Source: Chryseobacterium antibioticum | GTDB taxonomy: Bacteria > Bacteroidota > Bacteroidia > Flavobacteriales > Weeksellaceae | Reading direction: 5' to 3' | Assembly: GCF_012927325.1 (NCBI RefSeq) | Contig: NZ_JABBGI010000006.1 | Coordinates: 62,001-126,000, forward strand | DNA: 64,000 nucleotides | Shown here: positions 1 through 9,509 of the stretch, piece after piece | Layout of the letters: each line of letters begins with the position of its first letter | Position numbering within the stretch: the first letter of the stretch is position 1 | Notes under the pieces: model-generated | What the model saw: the letters and a program-made list of their open reading frames with translations, nothing else | Told to the model about the DNA's origin: nothing | The model's database searches: none | Made by a program: the position numbers and the translations under genes

Positions 1-791
1 ATCCGCTGTATGTGGTAGGGCTCTTGCTTTTTCTGGTGACGAGATATTCAAATTTCAGTATCGATAAGGTCTTTCTGTACCTGTTTGGGCTGCAGAGCTG
101 GATTCCGGGTAAAGCCATGATCTTAAATTTTCCGGGATGGTCTATCTCTGTGGAGTTTCTGTTTTATCTTATTTTTCCCTTGTTGCACAATTATTTTTAC
201 TCTAAAAAGAATAAAAGTATTTGGGTAGCAGGCATTGTCCTATGGGTGATTACGCAGGTATTCTCTTATCTTTATGAAGCTTCACCATCCTATAAAGGTC
301 CGCACACAGAAAGTCACGAGTTTCTGTATTATTTCCCACTGATGCATGTAAGCGAATTTTTGGTAGGGAATCTTGCCGGATTGTTTTTTGTGAAGAATTT
401 TAAACAGAAAAATTACGATATTCCGGTGATTTTGATTTTTGCAGCGACCATGCTTTCGCTGATCTTTGTTCCTCTTTTTTATCACAACGGGCTGATGGCG
501 CTTCTTTTTATTCCGCTTATTATTTTAATTTCCCGAAATAACGGGTTCGTGACCAAATTGTTCTCATTAAAACCCCTGGAATATTTAGGCGAAGCCAGTT
601 ATGCCGTTTATATTACCCATATTCCCATTCTTTATATCCTGAGGGAGGTTCTGAAGTGGCAAAAGTATAAACTTGACATCAACAGTATATTCTGGGTCTA
701 TCTGGCTGTTCTTATCCTCACTTCCATGCTGTTCTACCAATTTATTGAAAAACCACTCAGAGATTATCTTAAAAAACTAAATATCAGATAA
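1..791 (+). CDS. Acyltransferase 3 family membrane protein, C-terminal part (cut by window edge)
   Basis: About 260 residues of a polytopic membrane protein. The frame is open to base 3 (codons for P-L-Y-V-V precede the GTG at 12), so the real start lies outside the window. Successive hydrophobic segments, the stretch FPGWSISVEFLFYLIFPLL and the ending FYQFIEKPLRDYL are typical of the acyltransferase-3 (OafA/YrhL) family, which moves acetyl or other acyl groups onto surface sugars; the missing N-terminus would carry the conserved Arg/His motif. It converges on the minus-strand polysaccharide genes that follow, and an O-acetylation role there is inferred. Substrate cannot be told. Confidence 0.85.
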   Translation, partial: PLYVVGLLLFLVTRYSNFSIDKVFLYLFGLQSWIPGKAMILNFPGWSISVEFLFYLIFPLLHNYFYSKKNKSIWVAGIVLWVITQVFSYLYEASPSYKGPHTESHEFLYYFPLMHVSEFLVGNLAGLFFVKNFKQKNYDIPVILIFAATMLSLIFVPLFYHNGLMALLFIPLIILISRNNGFVTKLFSLKPLEYLGEASYAVYITHIPILYILREVLKWQKYKLDINSIFWVYLAVLILTSMLFYQFIEKPLRDYLKKLNIR

Positions 792-836
792 GATTTCCCT
801 TGGTCGTAAAGTAGATACGGTACGTTTGAAAATCTG

Positions 837-2165
837 TTATTTTTGATTGATAATTTCTGAAGTCAAAACCTGGCAGGCTGAACCATTTTGTTGGCCCCCG
901 TTGGATTCTACAATAATGTATTCCTTATCAATTAAAAAAGCTTTGAAACGAAGTACTGCAGAATGATTTTTTTCATTACTGTTCTGGATTTTTTTATAGA
1001 GAATATCTACTTTCCTGTCTTTACAGCCCTGGATCAGTTTGCTGAACTTTACCTCGTAGTTTGTAATTTCTCCATAATATTTAATGACTGAAAAGCTGTT
1101 GATAGATAAAATTAAAGCTGCAAAAGTTTGAGCATAGACTATATTCTTTTTTGAAATATTCAAGGCAATGAAAAGAATCAGATACAGGTATGCGTTACTT
1201 TTAATGCGGATAGTATCATCTATTTTTGTAGTGTAATAGCTGTACAGGATACCTGATAGTACGATTATTAATGAAATGATAAGATAAAAGTTGAAGTAGT
1301 CTATATTTTTTCTTTTTTTAATAAAAATATAAGCGCAAAAAGAGACAAGAGCTATTCCTACAAAGATATTGAGCACAGATATCCTGTGTAGAATTCCTTT
1401 GTGTATAATTACATTAAGAAAACTGAAGTCTTTTAATATGGATACAGATATTTTTGAAATAAAATCAACAAGCGGAGCTGGGCTGATATGAAGATGATCC
1501 CTTTGTCCGAGAGCAAAGCCACAGTACATATAATTGATCAATAAGTAGGCTAGAGCTCCAGCGGATAGAGAGGTAGAAAGAATGATAAAAGATCTTACAG
1601 AGTGAAATTTCTTAAATGAAAGGTAAGCAAGATATACCAATACAGAAATAAGAACAAAAATACCCGAAAAACGAACAGAAATCAGCAAAAAGAATAGGGT
1701 AGAAAGATAAATGGTATGCTTTGTAATAAATCCCTCACGTGTATAATTGTATACATAATAAATAATCAGATAATTGAAAAAATAATACAAAGGCTCCGAT
1801 AAGCTTATGGGATATAAATTAAGAAATGGATAGAATGAAAAAACTAGAATAGTCTGTGATAAAAAAAAATTCTTTCGGTATGAAAAAAGAACGATCCCTA
1901 TATAAGCCAATATGTTGACCAGTTTGGATGCCACAAAAAAGCTTCCGGTGAAAAAACTCAGTAACTTGATAGCTAAAGGATATCCCAAAGGGAAATTCGC
2001 CTTGTAGTGCCAAAAATCCTGAACCTGCTGCAAATAAGTAATACCATCCGGGGTAAGCTCCCCGGAGGAATACATCACCTTTAATATAAAATAAATTATA
2101 GTTCCAAAGAAAATGGTATAATCAAAAGGTGTTATTTTGCTGTTAGCCGGACTGAAAGTCATCAT
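837..2165 (-). CDS. Polytopic membrane protein, GT-C-like
   Basis: A 442-residue, very hydrophobic protein with roughly ten to twelve predicted membrane segments. Near the N-terminus, after the first membrane helix, there is an acidic loop (ELTPDGITYLQQV), the place where GT-C fold glycosyltransferases carry their catalytic Asp. The C-terminal ~80 residues are soluble. This fits a polyprenyl-phosphate-sugar-dependent glycosyltransferase or a polymerase-like protein, but no family motif settles it. It overlaps the upstream glycosyltransferase stop/start by 4 bases (2162-2165), so it is the last gene of the long minus-strand polysaccharide transcript. Function uncertain. Confidence 0.7.
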   Translation of the reverse strand: MMTFSPANSKITPFDYTIFFGTIIYFILKVMYSSGELTPDGITYLQQVQDFWHYKANFPLGYPLAIKLLSFFTGSFFVASKLVNILAYIGIVLFSYRKNFFLSQTILVFSFYPFLNLYPISLSEPLYYFFNYLIIYYVYNYTREGFITKHTIYLSTLFFLLISVRFSGIFVLISVLVYLAYLSFKKFHSVRSFIILSTSLSAGALAYLLINYMYCGFALGQRDHLHISPAPLVDFISKISVSILKDFSFLNVIIHKGILHRISVLNIFVGIALVSFCAYIFIKKRKNIDYFNFYLIISLIIVLSGILYSYYTTKIDDTIRIKSNAYLYLILFIALNISKKNIVYAQTFAALILSINSFSVIKYYGEITNYEVKFSKLIQGCKDRKVDILYKKIQNSNEKNHSAVLRFKAFLIDKEYIIVESNGGQQNGSACQVLTSEIINQK

Positions 2166-3103
2166 AGCAGAGAATCTCTGAAATTAATATTATAAAGTCC
2201 GGAAGCTATACTCTTGTAATCTGTTACCAGATATTTCAGGATCATAGCCCATTTTTTCAGTGTAGGAGCATTAGCAATCTGAAAGCTTCTGTGCATCCTT
2301 TTGATATGTCGTTTTACATTTTCCGGTATTTTTTTCTCATCGGTAGCCCAGCTGTCAATTTCTTTCCAAAGAAGAATCCTGGTACTTGAAGGTTTTATTT
2401 TTTTAGAACCTACCTGAGTAATTCGGTTATTTTCATGTACCCCTCTCATTGCCACAGCTTGGTCCAAAATGCCGGGATAGAGATCAAGATAGAAAGAAAG
2501 ACGGCAAAGAAATTCAGTATCCTGATGAAGCCTTAAATTGGTTCTGAATAGAATATCCATTTTCCTTAGAAGAGGCTCTCTACGGATGGTCAGTGCATCA
2601 ATGCTGAAAAGGCCAAAACTCCCCAGCATATAAATCTGTCCGGGAAAAACATCTTTAGGGCTATGTCTTTTGTATACGGTAGTGAGATGGTCTCCAAATA
2701 GCGGATAATATTGTTCTTTTGCTTTTTCAGAGTAGTAATGAACGCCCAGAGCACCATAGACCCCCTCTACCTCCTGTTTTTCGAAAAGTTCTTTTTCAGC
2801 GTCAAAGCGGTTGGGAAGGAAATAGTCGTCTGCATCCAGAAAAGCAATAAAATCTCCGGTAGACTTTTCTATTCCCAAATTTCTGCTGGGACCCGCTCCG
2901 TGATTGCCTCTGTCTGCATGTTGATAAAGATGTACCCTGTCGTATTTTTCGGCAAGCTGCAGGCATATCTGCAGAGCGTTGTCTGGGGATTGGTCCTCTA
3001 TCAGAATAACTTCGTGTACTTCATCAAACTGAAGTGCCGATTCTACGGCCTGAGAAATAAATTTTTCAGCATTATAAACGGGGATAATGACTGATATTTT
3101 CAT
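2162..3103 (-). CDS. Glycosyltransferase family 2 (paralog A)
   Basis: GT-A fold glycosyltransferase of about 313 residues. The N-terminus MKISVIIPVYNAEKF is the nucleotide-binding strand, and FLDADDYFLPNRF is the metal-binding DxD region near residue 90. The start is set at 3103 because this matches the two paralogs; an in-frame ATG five codons upstream (3118) is possible. It is close to the gene at 3192-4142 (most residues identical by eye) and more distant from 5189-6127. It likely adds a sugar to the lipid-linked repeat on the cytoplasmic face; donor and acceptor are unknown. Confidence 0.88.
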   Translation of the reverse strand: MKISVIIPVYNAEKFISQAVESALQFDEVHEVILIEDQSPDNALQICLQLAEKYDRVHLYQHADRGNHGAGPSRNLGIEKSTGDFIAFLDADDYFLPNRFDAEKELFEKQEVEGVYGALGVHYYSEKAKEQYYPLFGDHLTTVYKRHSPKDVFPGQIYMLGSFGLFSIDALTIRREPLLRKMDILFRTNLRLHQDTEFLCRLSFYLDLYPGILDQAVAMRGVHENNRITQVGSKKIKPSSTRILLWKEIDSWATDEKKIPENVKRHIKRMHRSFQIANAPTLKKWAMILKYLVTDYKSIASGLYNINFRDSLL

Positions 3104-3191
3104 TGTTTTTGTTAACATTTTAAATGATAAAGGTAATGAAGTGTGTAATTTAAGGATTTTAACAGCCTTGTAATAAAAAAAGTTTATTATG

Positions 3192-4142
3192 TTAAGAAAT
3201 TAATGAGTATTTAAAATTAATATTATAAAGACCCGATCTGATACTCCTGTAGTCGGTGATGAGATATTTTATCACCATTCCCCATTTTTTTAATGGGGGA
3301 GCCTTAGCGATTTCATAACTGCGGAGCATTCTTTTGATGTGGGTCTTAGCATCATCCGGAATCGTATCTTCTTGTTGAGCCCAGCTGTAGACCTCTTTCC
3401 ATAGCAGGCTTCTGGAGATCGCCGGATCCACTTCATGGGTATCCACTTTGGTTATTCTGTTGTGCTCATGTACGCCTCGTACGGCAACAGCTTTGTCAAT
3501 GCTTCCCGGGTACAGATCAAGATAGTAAGACAGGCGGAACAGAAATTCGGTGTCTTCATGAAGTATTAAGTGATCCTTAAACAGTATATTCATTTTTTTA
3601 ATTAAAGACGATTTGCGGATCGTTAAAGCATCAATGGTAAAGAGACCAAACGATCCCAACATATGCATTTGTCCGAAAAAAACATCTTTAGGAGGGTGTT
3701 TTTTATACACAGTGGTTAGCCCGTCCTCAAAGAGATGGTAATACTGTTCCTTTCCTTTTTCAGAATAATAATGAACACCAAGAGCTCCATAAACTCCTTC
3801 TACTTCAGGATTCTTGAAAAGCTCCTTTTCTGCCTCAAACCGGTTCGGAAGAAAGTAATCATCAGCATCTAAAAATGCTAAAAAATCACCGGTTGATTTT
3901 TCTATACCTAAATTTCTGCTGGAACTGGCACCATGGTTGCCCTTGTCCGGATGCTGATAAAGTTTTACTCTTTCGTGCTTTTCGGAAAACAGCTGACATA
4001 CTTGCAGAGCATTATCCGGAGATTTGTCCTCAATCAGGATGACCTCATAAACTTCATCAAACTGAAGAGCGGATTCTATGGCCTGCGAAACAAATTTCTC
4101 TGCATTGTAAACAGGAATGATTACTGATATTTTCATCTTCAT
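3192..4142 (-). CDS. Glycosyltransferase family 2 (paralog B)
   Basis: A 316-residue GT-A glycosyltransferase that is a near neighbour duplicate of the gene at 2162-3103: the same ISVIIPVYNAEKF start, the same FLDADDYFLPNRF DxD block, the same GALGVHYYSEK and GLYNINF segments. Two in-frame ATG codons lie close together (4142 and 4136), and either could be the start. The gap to the next gene is under 100 bases and AT-rich. Divergence is concentrated in the C-terminal third, where acceptor specificity often lies in GT2 enzymes, so the two copies may add different residues or linkages. That is inference. Confidence 0.88.
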   Translation of the reverse strand: MKMKISVIIPVYNAEKFVSQAIESALQFDEVYEVILIEDKSPDNALQVCQLFSEKHERVKLYQHPDKGNHGASSSRNLGIEKSTGDFLAFLDADDYFLPNRFEAEKELFKNPEVEGVYGALGVHYYSEKGKEQYYHLFEDGLTTVYKKHPPKDVFFGQMHMLGSFGLFTIDALTIRKSSLIKKMNILFKDHLILHEDTEFLFRLSYYLDLYPGSIDKAVAVRGVHEHNRITKVDTHEVDPAISRSLLWKEVYSWAQQEDTIPDDAKTHIKRMLRSYEIAKAPPLKKWGMVIKYLITDYRSIRSGLYNINFKYSLIS

Positions 4143-4193
4143 CTTTGGAACAGTTAAAATAAACTTTTATTTTTTATAGTGTAATTTTTTATT

Positions 4194-5192
4194 CTATGCT
4201 TTTAATCTAAGTTTTAAATATTCAGTTATTTTTTTCTCTACAAAATAATAGAAAAAAGCAGCAACGCCAATAACAATGATAATTTTTAACATGAAATAAG
4301 GAATATTGAGGTACCCATCTACTTTAAATCTTCTGAAAAAGAGTTCTACAAAAGGATGTGAAAGATACAAGGAATAGGAAATGTCACCTAAAAAGATAAG
4401 AAAACGGTTTCCTTTGAAATGAAACTTATAATCAAATAACAAGAAAGATAAAACAAATAAAGAAACAATCAGCAATAGTAATAAATTGTTGGTTACCGTA
4501 ATAAGACCGAATAATACTGCTGAAAACGATACAATTCCAACAGTACACAGTAGCATAGCCCAATTTTTACTTACAGAAACCTTATCCAGCAAAATGGCAA
4601 ATACAATCCCGGTCACAAAATATAAATTCAGGGGACTGCAAACCATCTCCAGATAGGCACTTTCCGGTGGATATAAAAGCCCGGCTATATAAGTCAAAAT
4701 AAAAAATGCTGCGATAAAAATATATCTTCCTTTTTTGAAGAGAAGGGACATCCCGAAGATCAGGTAAAAAAACATCTCATAATTAAGAGACCATCCCAGA
4801 TACAATACAGGGAACGTGTTTTTTTGTGGAAGAAAAAAGATAGAATGAATAAGTCTTTTGAAGCCTTCATCCTGAAAATATACCATGAGAGTACCTCCAA
4901 TAACCATCCATGCTCCGGATAGCAGAAAATAAAGGGGTACAATTCTAATGATTCTTCGCTTATAAAATAAAGTAATTTCCTTCGAAGTATTGATACTGAA
5001 ATCCTTTTTTAAAGTTGTAAAAGCCATGATAAACCCGCTGATTACAAAAAAAATACTGACCCCAATGCTTCCTCTTTTAAACAAAATATCACCAAGGCGC
5101 AGATTCTCAAAATTAATATATTCTGAGAAATGGAAGCAGCAGACCAGCAATGCAGATATACCTCTTAATATCTGTAGGTTATTGAGTTTCAT
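4194..5192 (-). CDS. Acyltransferase 3 family protein (OafA/YrhL-like)
   Basis: A 332-residue membrane protein with about ten hydrophobic segments. The N-terminus LQILRGISALLVCCFHF has the conserved Arg and His of acyltransferase-3 enzymes, followed by the family-typical GVSIFFVISGFIMAF and, near residue 270, FLGDISYSLYLSHPF. It ends in FVEKKITEYLKLRL. These enzymes move acyl groups (usually acetyl) across the membrane onto sugar hydroxyls. Its stop-start overlap with the glycosyltransferase upstream (5189-5192) suggests co-translation and use on the same glycan. Confidence 0.9.
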   Translation of the reverse strand: MKLNNLQILRGISALLVCCFHFSEYINFENLRLGDILFKRGSIGVSIFFVISGFIMAFTTLKKDFSINTSKEITLFYKRRIIRIVPLYFLLSGAWMVIGGTLMVYFQDEGFKRLIHSIFFLPQKNTFPVLYLGWSLNYEMFFYLIFGMSLLFKKGRYIFIAAFFILTYIAGLLYPPESAYLEMVCSPLNLYFVTGIVFAILLDKVSVSKNWAMLLCTVGIVSFSAVLFGLITVTNNLLLLLIVSLFVLSFLLFDYKFHFKGNRFLIFLGDISYSLYLSHPFVELFFRRFKVDGYLNIPYFMLKIIIVIGVAAFFYYFVEKKITEYLKLRLKA

Positions 5193-6127
5193 AAATGGGT
5201 GTAAGTAAATCTATATTTTGTTTTCAGAATCTTAGGATCTTTAAGAATGGCCCCAAAAAGAGTTGTCATTTTGGAAAATCCTTTTTTTACAGAAAGTTCA
5301 AAAGCTTTTTTCTGCAGAGAGATATGCTGCTTTGCATCCGGATCTGAAATGTTTTTTTTAGACCATTCATACAAAGAGTTCCAAAAGAGAAACTGTCTTT
5401 CGTTATATTGGGGAGAATATTTTATGATTTTGGTAATTCTATTGTCATCATGAATACCTCTGACTCCGGTTGCCTTGTCTATAATTCCAGATTTTAAATA
5501 GCAATGATATGCTAGTTTAATAATAAAATCAGAGTCCTGATGAACGCGCAAAACCTCATTAAATTTTAAGTGATTTTTCTGAAGAGCCGATTTTCTGACA
5601 GTAAGTGCATTCAAATGAAAAAAAGTGCCGAAGTTTTTAGAGGTTAAACCTAAAAGACCTTTGAAAACTTCTTTTCCTTCGGCAGGATAATTAACCGTGG
5701 TAAGCGAAACATCATTAAACTTAGACTGAAACTCCTGTTTACCTTTTTCGGTTAAATATTCAATTCCTACGGCGCCAAAAACCCCATCGATCTGTTGATC
5801 GTTAAAAGCTTTTTTTTCCGCATCAAACCTATTGGGGAGATAATAATCATCGGCATCAAGAAATGCGATGAAAGTACCGGATGATTTTTCAATACCCAGA
5901 TTTCTTGTTGCAGCTGCTCCGTGATTTCCTTGATCAGGATGCTGGAATAGTTTTATCTTAGAATGCTGACTGGCTAATTTCCGGCAAATCTCGAGTGAAT
6001 TGTCGGTAGATTGGTCTTCAGCTAAAATGATTTCTTTTACTTCTTCAAACTGCATGGCAGAGGCTACAGATTTTTCTAAAAATTCTGAAGCGTTATACAC
6101 CGGTATGATGACGGATATATTAAGCAT
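5189..6127 (-). CDS. Glycosyltransferase family 2 (paralog C)
   Basis: A 312-residue GT-A glycosyltransferase. MLNISVIIPVYNASEFLEK and FIAFLDADDYYLPNRFDAEK are the donor-binding and DxD segments. The whole layout (NHGAAATRNLGIEKS, then GVFGAVGIEYLTEKGK, then VRGIHDDNRITK) parallels paralogs A and B, but at lower identity, so this is the older member of the family. Its start ATG shares base 6127 with the terminal base of the asparagine-synthase-like gene, and its end overlaps the acyltransferase, so the three genes are tightly coupled. Confidence 0.88.
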   Translation of the reverse strand: MLNISVIIPVYNASEFLEKSVASAMQFEEVKEIILAEDQSTDNSLEICRKLASQHSKIKLFQHPDQGNHGAAATRNLGIEKSSGTFIAFLDADDYYLPNRFDAEKKAFNDQQIDGVFGAVGIEYLTEKGKQEFQSKFNDVSLTTVNYPAEGKEVFKGLLGLTSKNFGTFFHLNALTVRKSALQKNHLKFNEVLRVHQDSDFIIKLAYHCYLKSGIIDKATGVRGIHDDNRITKIIKYSPQYNERQFLFWNSLYEWSKKNISDPDAKQHISLQKKAFELSVKKGFSKMTTLFGAILKDPKILKTKYRFTYTHL

Positions 6128-7923
6128 TATAGTACAGATTGGTTATTATGAGCCCAAAGAGCGAGCTGTAGCAGGTTCCAGTGCTTATTGTCTTTAGTCT
6201 GAAATTTCTGGGCTGCATCAAAATCGATGTAGTTGAAGATTTTCTGATCACGGTTTTTTAACAGGTCATCAGAAAGTTTCATCAGGTTATCTTCTGCAAA
6301 CCAGCTTTTTACGCTCATTCCAAAGCCTTGTTTATGACGTTTTCTGATGGTTTCTGTCCAATATGAACCCATGGCTTCACGCAAAATGATCTTATCGTTG
6401 TCATGAGTTAGTTTCAATTGTTCCGGCAGCTGAATACAAAATTCGGCAAAATCAAGATCCAGAAAGGGTGTTCTTACTTCCAAAGAATTGGCCATAGCCA
6501 TTCTGTCGGATTTTACCATCATATTTCCGGGAACATAGTGCTCAAGATCCACTCTCATGATATCGTTCAATGAGTCGGGGTTAGGCGTAAAGCTGTAGCC
6601 CTGTTTATAATCTGATACCAGTCCCAGTCTTTCCCGTTCTGTTGTATTAAAATCATTCCTCACAAAATTCTGGTGGAAGTCTAAAATTGATGAAAACTTC
6701 AAATTTTGCTGGGTAACAAAAGAGGTTTGCCTTGCTTTTTGATATAGTTTTAACCCAAACTGGGCAATTATATTTTTATAACTGAAGTGATTTTTTAATT
6801 TATTTTCAACAGTATAAAAATGATATCCGCCGAACAACTCATCACCTACATCTCCGGAAAGTGCGACTGTAAGACTTTTCCTCGCATTTCTGCAGATCTC
6901 GTAATGGGGAAGATAAGAAGTGTCTGCAAAAGGCTCATCTAAAAATGGAGATATTTTCAGCAGTGATTCTGCAACATCTCCTTTCTGTTCATGAACTTCA
7001 CGGTGATTGGTGTTATATCGATCTGCAATTTCTTTGGCAAATTTAAGTTCGCTGTCTTTATGATCATACCCAAAACTGATCGTTGTCTGTTTGGGCAGAA
7101 ACTCATTCACCATCGCAACGATGGATGAAGAATCTAGTCCGCCACTTAGGAAGCTTCCTACCTCTACATCTGCAATGAGCTGTTTTTTTACAGCATTTTT
7201 TAAAAGATAAAAGAATTCCTCTTTGGCATCGGACAGACTTATTGCCCTGTCTTTTGCCGGAAGGCTATAGTATCTAGAGACTGTAATTTTTCCCTCTTTC
7301 CAGATCAGCTGATGAGCAGGAGGCAAAGTGAAAATATTACTGTAAATACTCTGGTAAGTACTCACATATCCATATTGAAGATAATGGGAGAGGGCATCTG
7401 TGTTGACCTGTGGCTGGATCAATCCGGAGGCCAGAATAGCCTTGATTTCTGAAGCGAAAATAAACTCATTGTTACTTCCTATTGCATAGAAAAAAGGTTT
7501 TTCTCCAAAACGGTCTCTGGCGCAGAATAGCTGTTCCTTCTGATTGTCCCAGATGGCAAAAGCAAACATTCCCGGAAGGTCATGGATGAGGTTTTCCTGT
7601 TTTCTCTGGTACATAGCCAGAATAACTTCTGTATCTGAACCTCCGTGGTAGGGATATTCTGCATAGTTCTTTTTAATGTCCAGGTATCCATAGATCTCGC
7701 CGTTAAGAACAATACATTCGTTTTTTGTATTGGAGAACATGGGCTGTTTTCCGTTATCAGACAGGTCTATAATAGAGAGTCTGCGGTGGCCTAAAGCTGC
7801 ATGGTCATAAAATTCATAGTGCGAAGAATCCGGGCCACGGTGGATCATAGAATCCGTCATTTTCTGGATTTCTTCCTGATAATTTCTAGCATTATTACCA
7901 ATAATTCCGGCTATTCCACACAT
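6127..7923 (-). CDS. asnB: Asparagine synthase (glutamine-hydrolysing) family amidotransferase
   Basis: A 598-residue two-domain protein of the class-B asparagine synthetase family. It starts MCGIAGIIG, with Cys2 as the glutaminase nucleophile, and RGPDSS and NGEIYG follow in the N-terminal domain. The ATP-pyrophosphatase loop SGGLDSS is at residues 260-266 in the synthase domain. The fold uses glutamine as ammonia source and ATP to amidate a carboxylate. Its place inside a sugar-transferase cluster, with ugd (UDP-glucuronate) in the same locus, suggests the acceptor may be a uronic acid rather than aspartate; a housekeeping AsnB cannot be excluded from sequence. The end overlaps the start of the GT2 gene by one base. 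Confidence 0.9.
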   Translation of the reverse strand: MCGIAGIIGNNARNYQEEIQKMTDSMIHRGPDSSHYEFYDHAALGHRRLSIIDLSDNGKQPMFSNTKNECIVLNGEIYGYLDIKKNYAEYPYHGGSDTEVILAMYQRKQENLIHDLPGMFAFAIWDNQKEQLFCARDRFGEKPFFYAIGSNNEFIFASEIKAILASGLIQPQVNTDALSHYLQYGYVSTYQSIYSNIFTLPPAHQLIWKEGKITVSRYYSLPAKDRAISLSDAKEEFFYLLKNAVKKQLIADVEVGSFLSGGLDSSSIVAMVNEFLPKQTTISFGYDHKDSELKFAKEIADRYNTNHREVHEQKGDVAESLLKISPFLDEPFADTSYLPHYEICRNARKSLTVALSGDVGDELFGGYHFYTVENKLKNHFSYKNIIAQFGLKLYQKARQTSFVTQQNLKFSSILDFHQNFVRNDFNTTERERLGLVSDYKQGYSFTPNPDSLNDIMRVDLEHYVPGNMMVKSDRMAMANSLEVRTPFLDLDFAEFCIQLPEQLKLTHDNDKIILREAMGSYWTETIRKRHKQGFGMSVKSWFAEDNLMKLSDDLLKNRDQKIFNYIDFDAAQKFQTKDNKHWNLLQLALWAHNNQSVL

Positions 7924-9506
7924 GTGTTTTTATTTTTTTGATAATTTGAGGGAAGGTATAATGTAAATCTTCCGGTTTTTACTACTTTGTATTTTTCCGG
8001 ATGATCCACGAATTGTAAAGGTACAATTTCTCTTGATAGGAAAGGATAGTCATTGCTTTCTATGTAGATGAAATCATCTGGAGTCTTGCCCACTTTTTTT
8101 ATAATAAATCTTACATAATCTTTGAGTGCAAAATAGTAATATATAGGCGGGGAAGCGTTTAAAATATACAAGTATCCTATCAAGTGATTGCTGGAGTAGA
8201 TGACATTAGGCTGATTTTGCAAATAGGGACGAAGATCCTCAATATCTTTTGTCCTTCCTTTATCTAAGTATAAATCGTAGCCGTTTATTTTTACTTTTTC
8301 AGTTTGTTCTGTGAAAATAAAATCTTTCCAGCCTTTTTCTTTCAATAAATTTTGGAAAACTAAATATTGGTAGATAAAAAGAACAACAAGAGCTGCATAT
8401 ATCCTTACCCTATACACTGATAAAATAATAATCGACAATGCAAGGTAGTAGTAAAGATTGTATAAAGTTCCCCGTACCTCAAAATAAGCCCCCGATCCAA
8501 AAGAAAGTCCAAAAGGAATAAGTGATAAAACAATAAGCATGGTTTTCTTTTCAATACAGATATCTTCGAGAAAATATCTGTAAATCAAAAGCGCTAGAAG
8601 CACATAATTGATATAAATAGATGGATGAAACAGATAGGAGATCACAAAAATCACACCCAAAACTATCAGGATATGGTTGGTGTGTTGTATTTTATTCTTT
8701 GAAAATTTATATAAATAGCCAATCAGAAGTAATGATGGAAGAAATATAAACCCTGCAACTTTTAAAATCCAAAATATAAAAAATCTCTTAGGATGCTGCT
8801 TGATGTGGAATTGTTTGTAATATTTTATCCATTCAAACTGAGAAATGAATTTTGAAAAGTCTTCAATAAAAGTAAAGTAAAAGATAATTCCCATTATTCC
8901 TCCGGCAATGATGTAGAAAATTATTTTTCTGTCTTTCTTCCAGAAATTAAAAAATAAAAAGCCTGCTATGGGAATAATAACAATGGTATGTGGGATGCCA
9001 TTAAACAATAACATTCCAAGACAGAATCCAGAGATTATTAAAGACAAGGATTTATTGTAAATAAGATAAATGAATATAAATGCTAAAGCAAGATTAATCA
9101 GGATGGTATTGCTGATATATTGGTGCATAACAATATTGCAGACTCCCCAGCTTACAAAATTTACTGTAATTCCCAGGAAACCAATTAAAAAGGCATTGAC
9201 TTTAAGCTTGTAGTATTTACCAGCAAAGAGGTAAACAAAGAACGTAGAAATATTCAGTAACGCATAGGTAATTATTCTGAAATGATAGATGTTTTCTGTA
9301 AAAAGGAATTTGAAAATTCTGTAAAAATTAGTAGAGTCTATGGTAGGTAAACTATCATGATCTTTGTAGTAAAAGAGATAGAATGCTTCATCGTTAAAAA
9401 TGAAACCTTTATCCAGATTTGAATAAACAATATAGCCCATAAACAATGAACCTATAACAAAAATCCAGCTTAAGATATTTTCATAGTTGTATTGAGATCT
9501 TTCCAT
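7911..9506 (-). CDS. Polytopic membrane protein with GT-C-like acidic loop
   Basis: A 531-residue protein with about eleven hydrophobic segments and a soluble C-terminal tail of roughly 140 residues (from about residue 385). The first extracytoplasmic loop contains FIFNDEAFYLFYYKDHD, an acidic motif like those used for catalysis in GT-C glycosyltransferases that take polyprenyl-phosphate sugars. No named family is recognised. It overlaps the asparagine-synthase-like gene by 13 bases and follows the methyltransferase by 3 bases, so it is part of the same operon. It could be a glycosyltransferase acting on the periplasmic side. Confidence 0.65.
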   Translation of the reverse strand: MERSQYNYENILSWIFVIGSLFMGYIVYSNLDKGFIFNDEAFYLFYYKDHDSLPTIDSTNFYRIFKFLFTENIYHFRIITYALLNISTFFVYLFAGKYYKLKVNAFLIGFLGITVNFVSWGVCNIVMHQYISNTILINLALAFIFIYLIYNKSLSLIISGFCLGMLLFNGIPHTIVIIPIAGFLFFNFWKKDRKIIFYIIAGGIMGIIFYFTFIEDFSKFISQFEWIKYYKQFHIKQHPKRFFIFWILKVAGFIFLPSLLLIGYLYKFSKNKIQHTNHILIVLGVIFVISYLFHPSIYINYVLLALLIYRYFLEDICIEKKTMLIVLSLIPFGLSFGSGAYFEVRGTLYNLYYYLALSIIILSVYRVRIYAALVVLFIYQYLVFQNLLKEKGWKDFIFTEQTEKVKINGYDLYLDKGRTKDIEDLRPYLQNQPNVIYSSNHLIGYLYILNASPPIYYYFALKDYVRFIIKKVGKTPDDFIYIESNDYPFLSREIVPLQFVDHPEKYKVVKTGRFTLYLPSNYQKNKNTCVE

Positions 9507-9509
9507 GAA

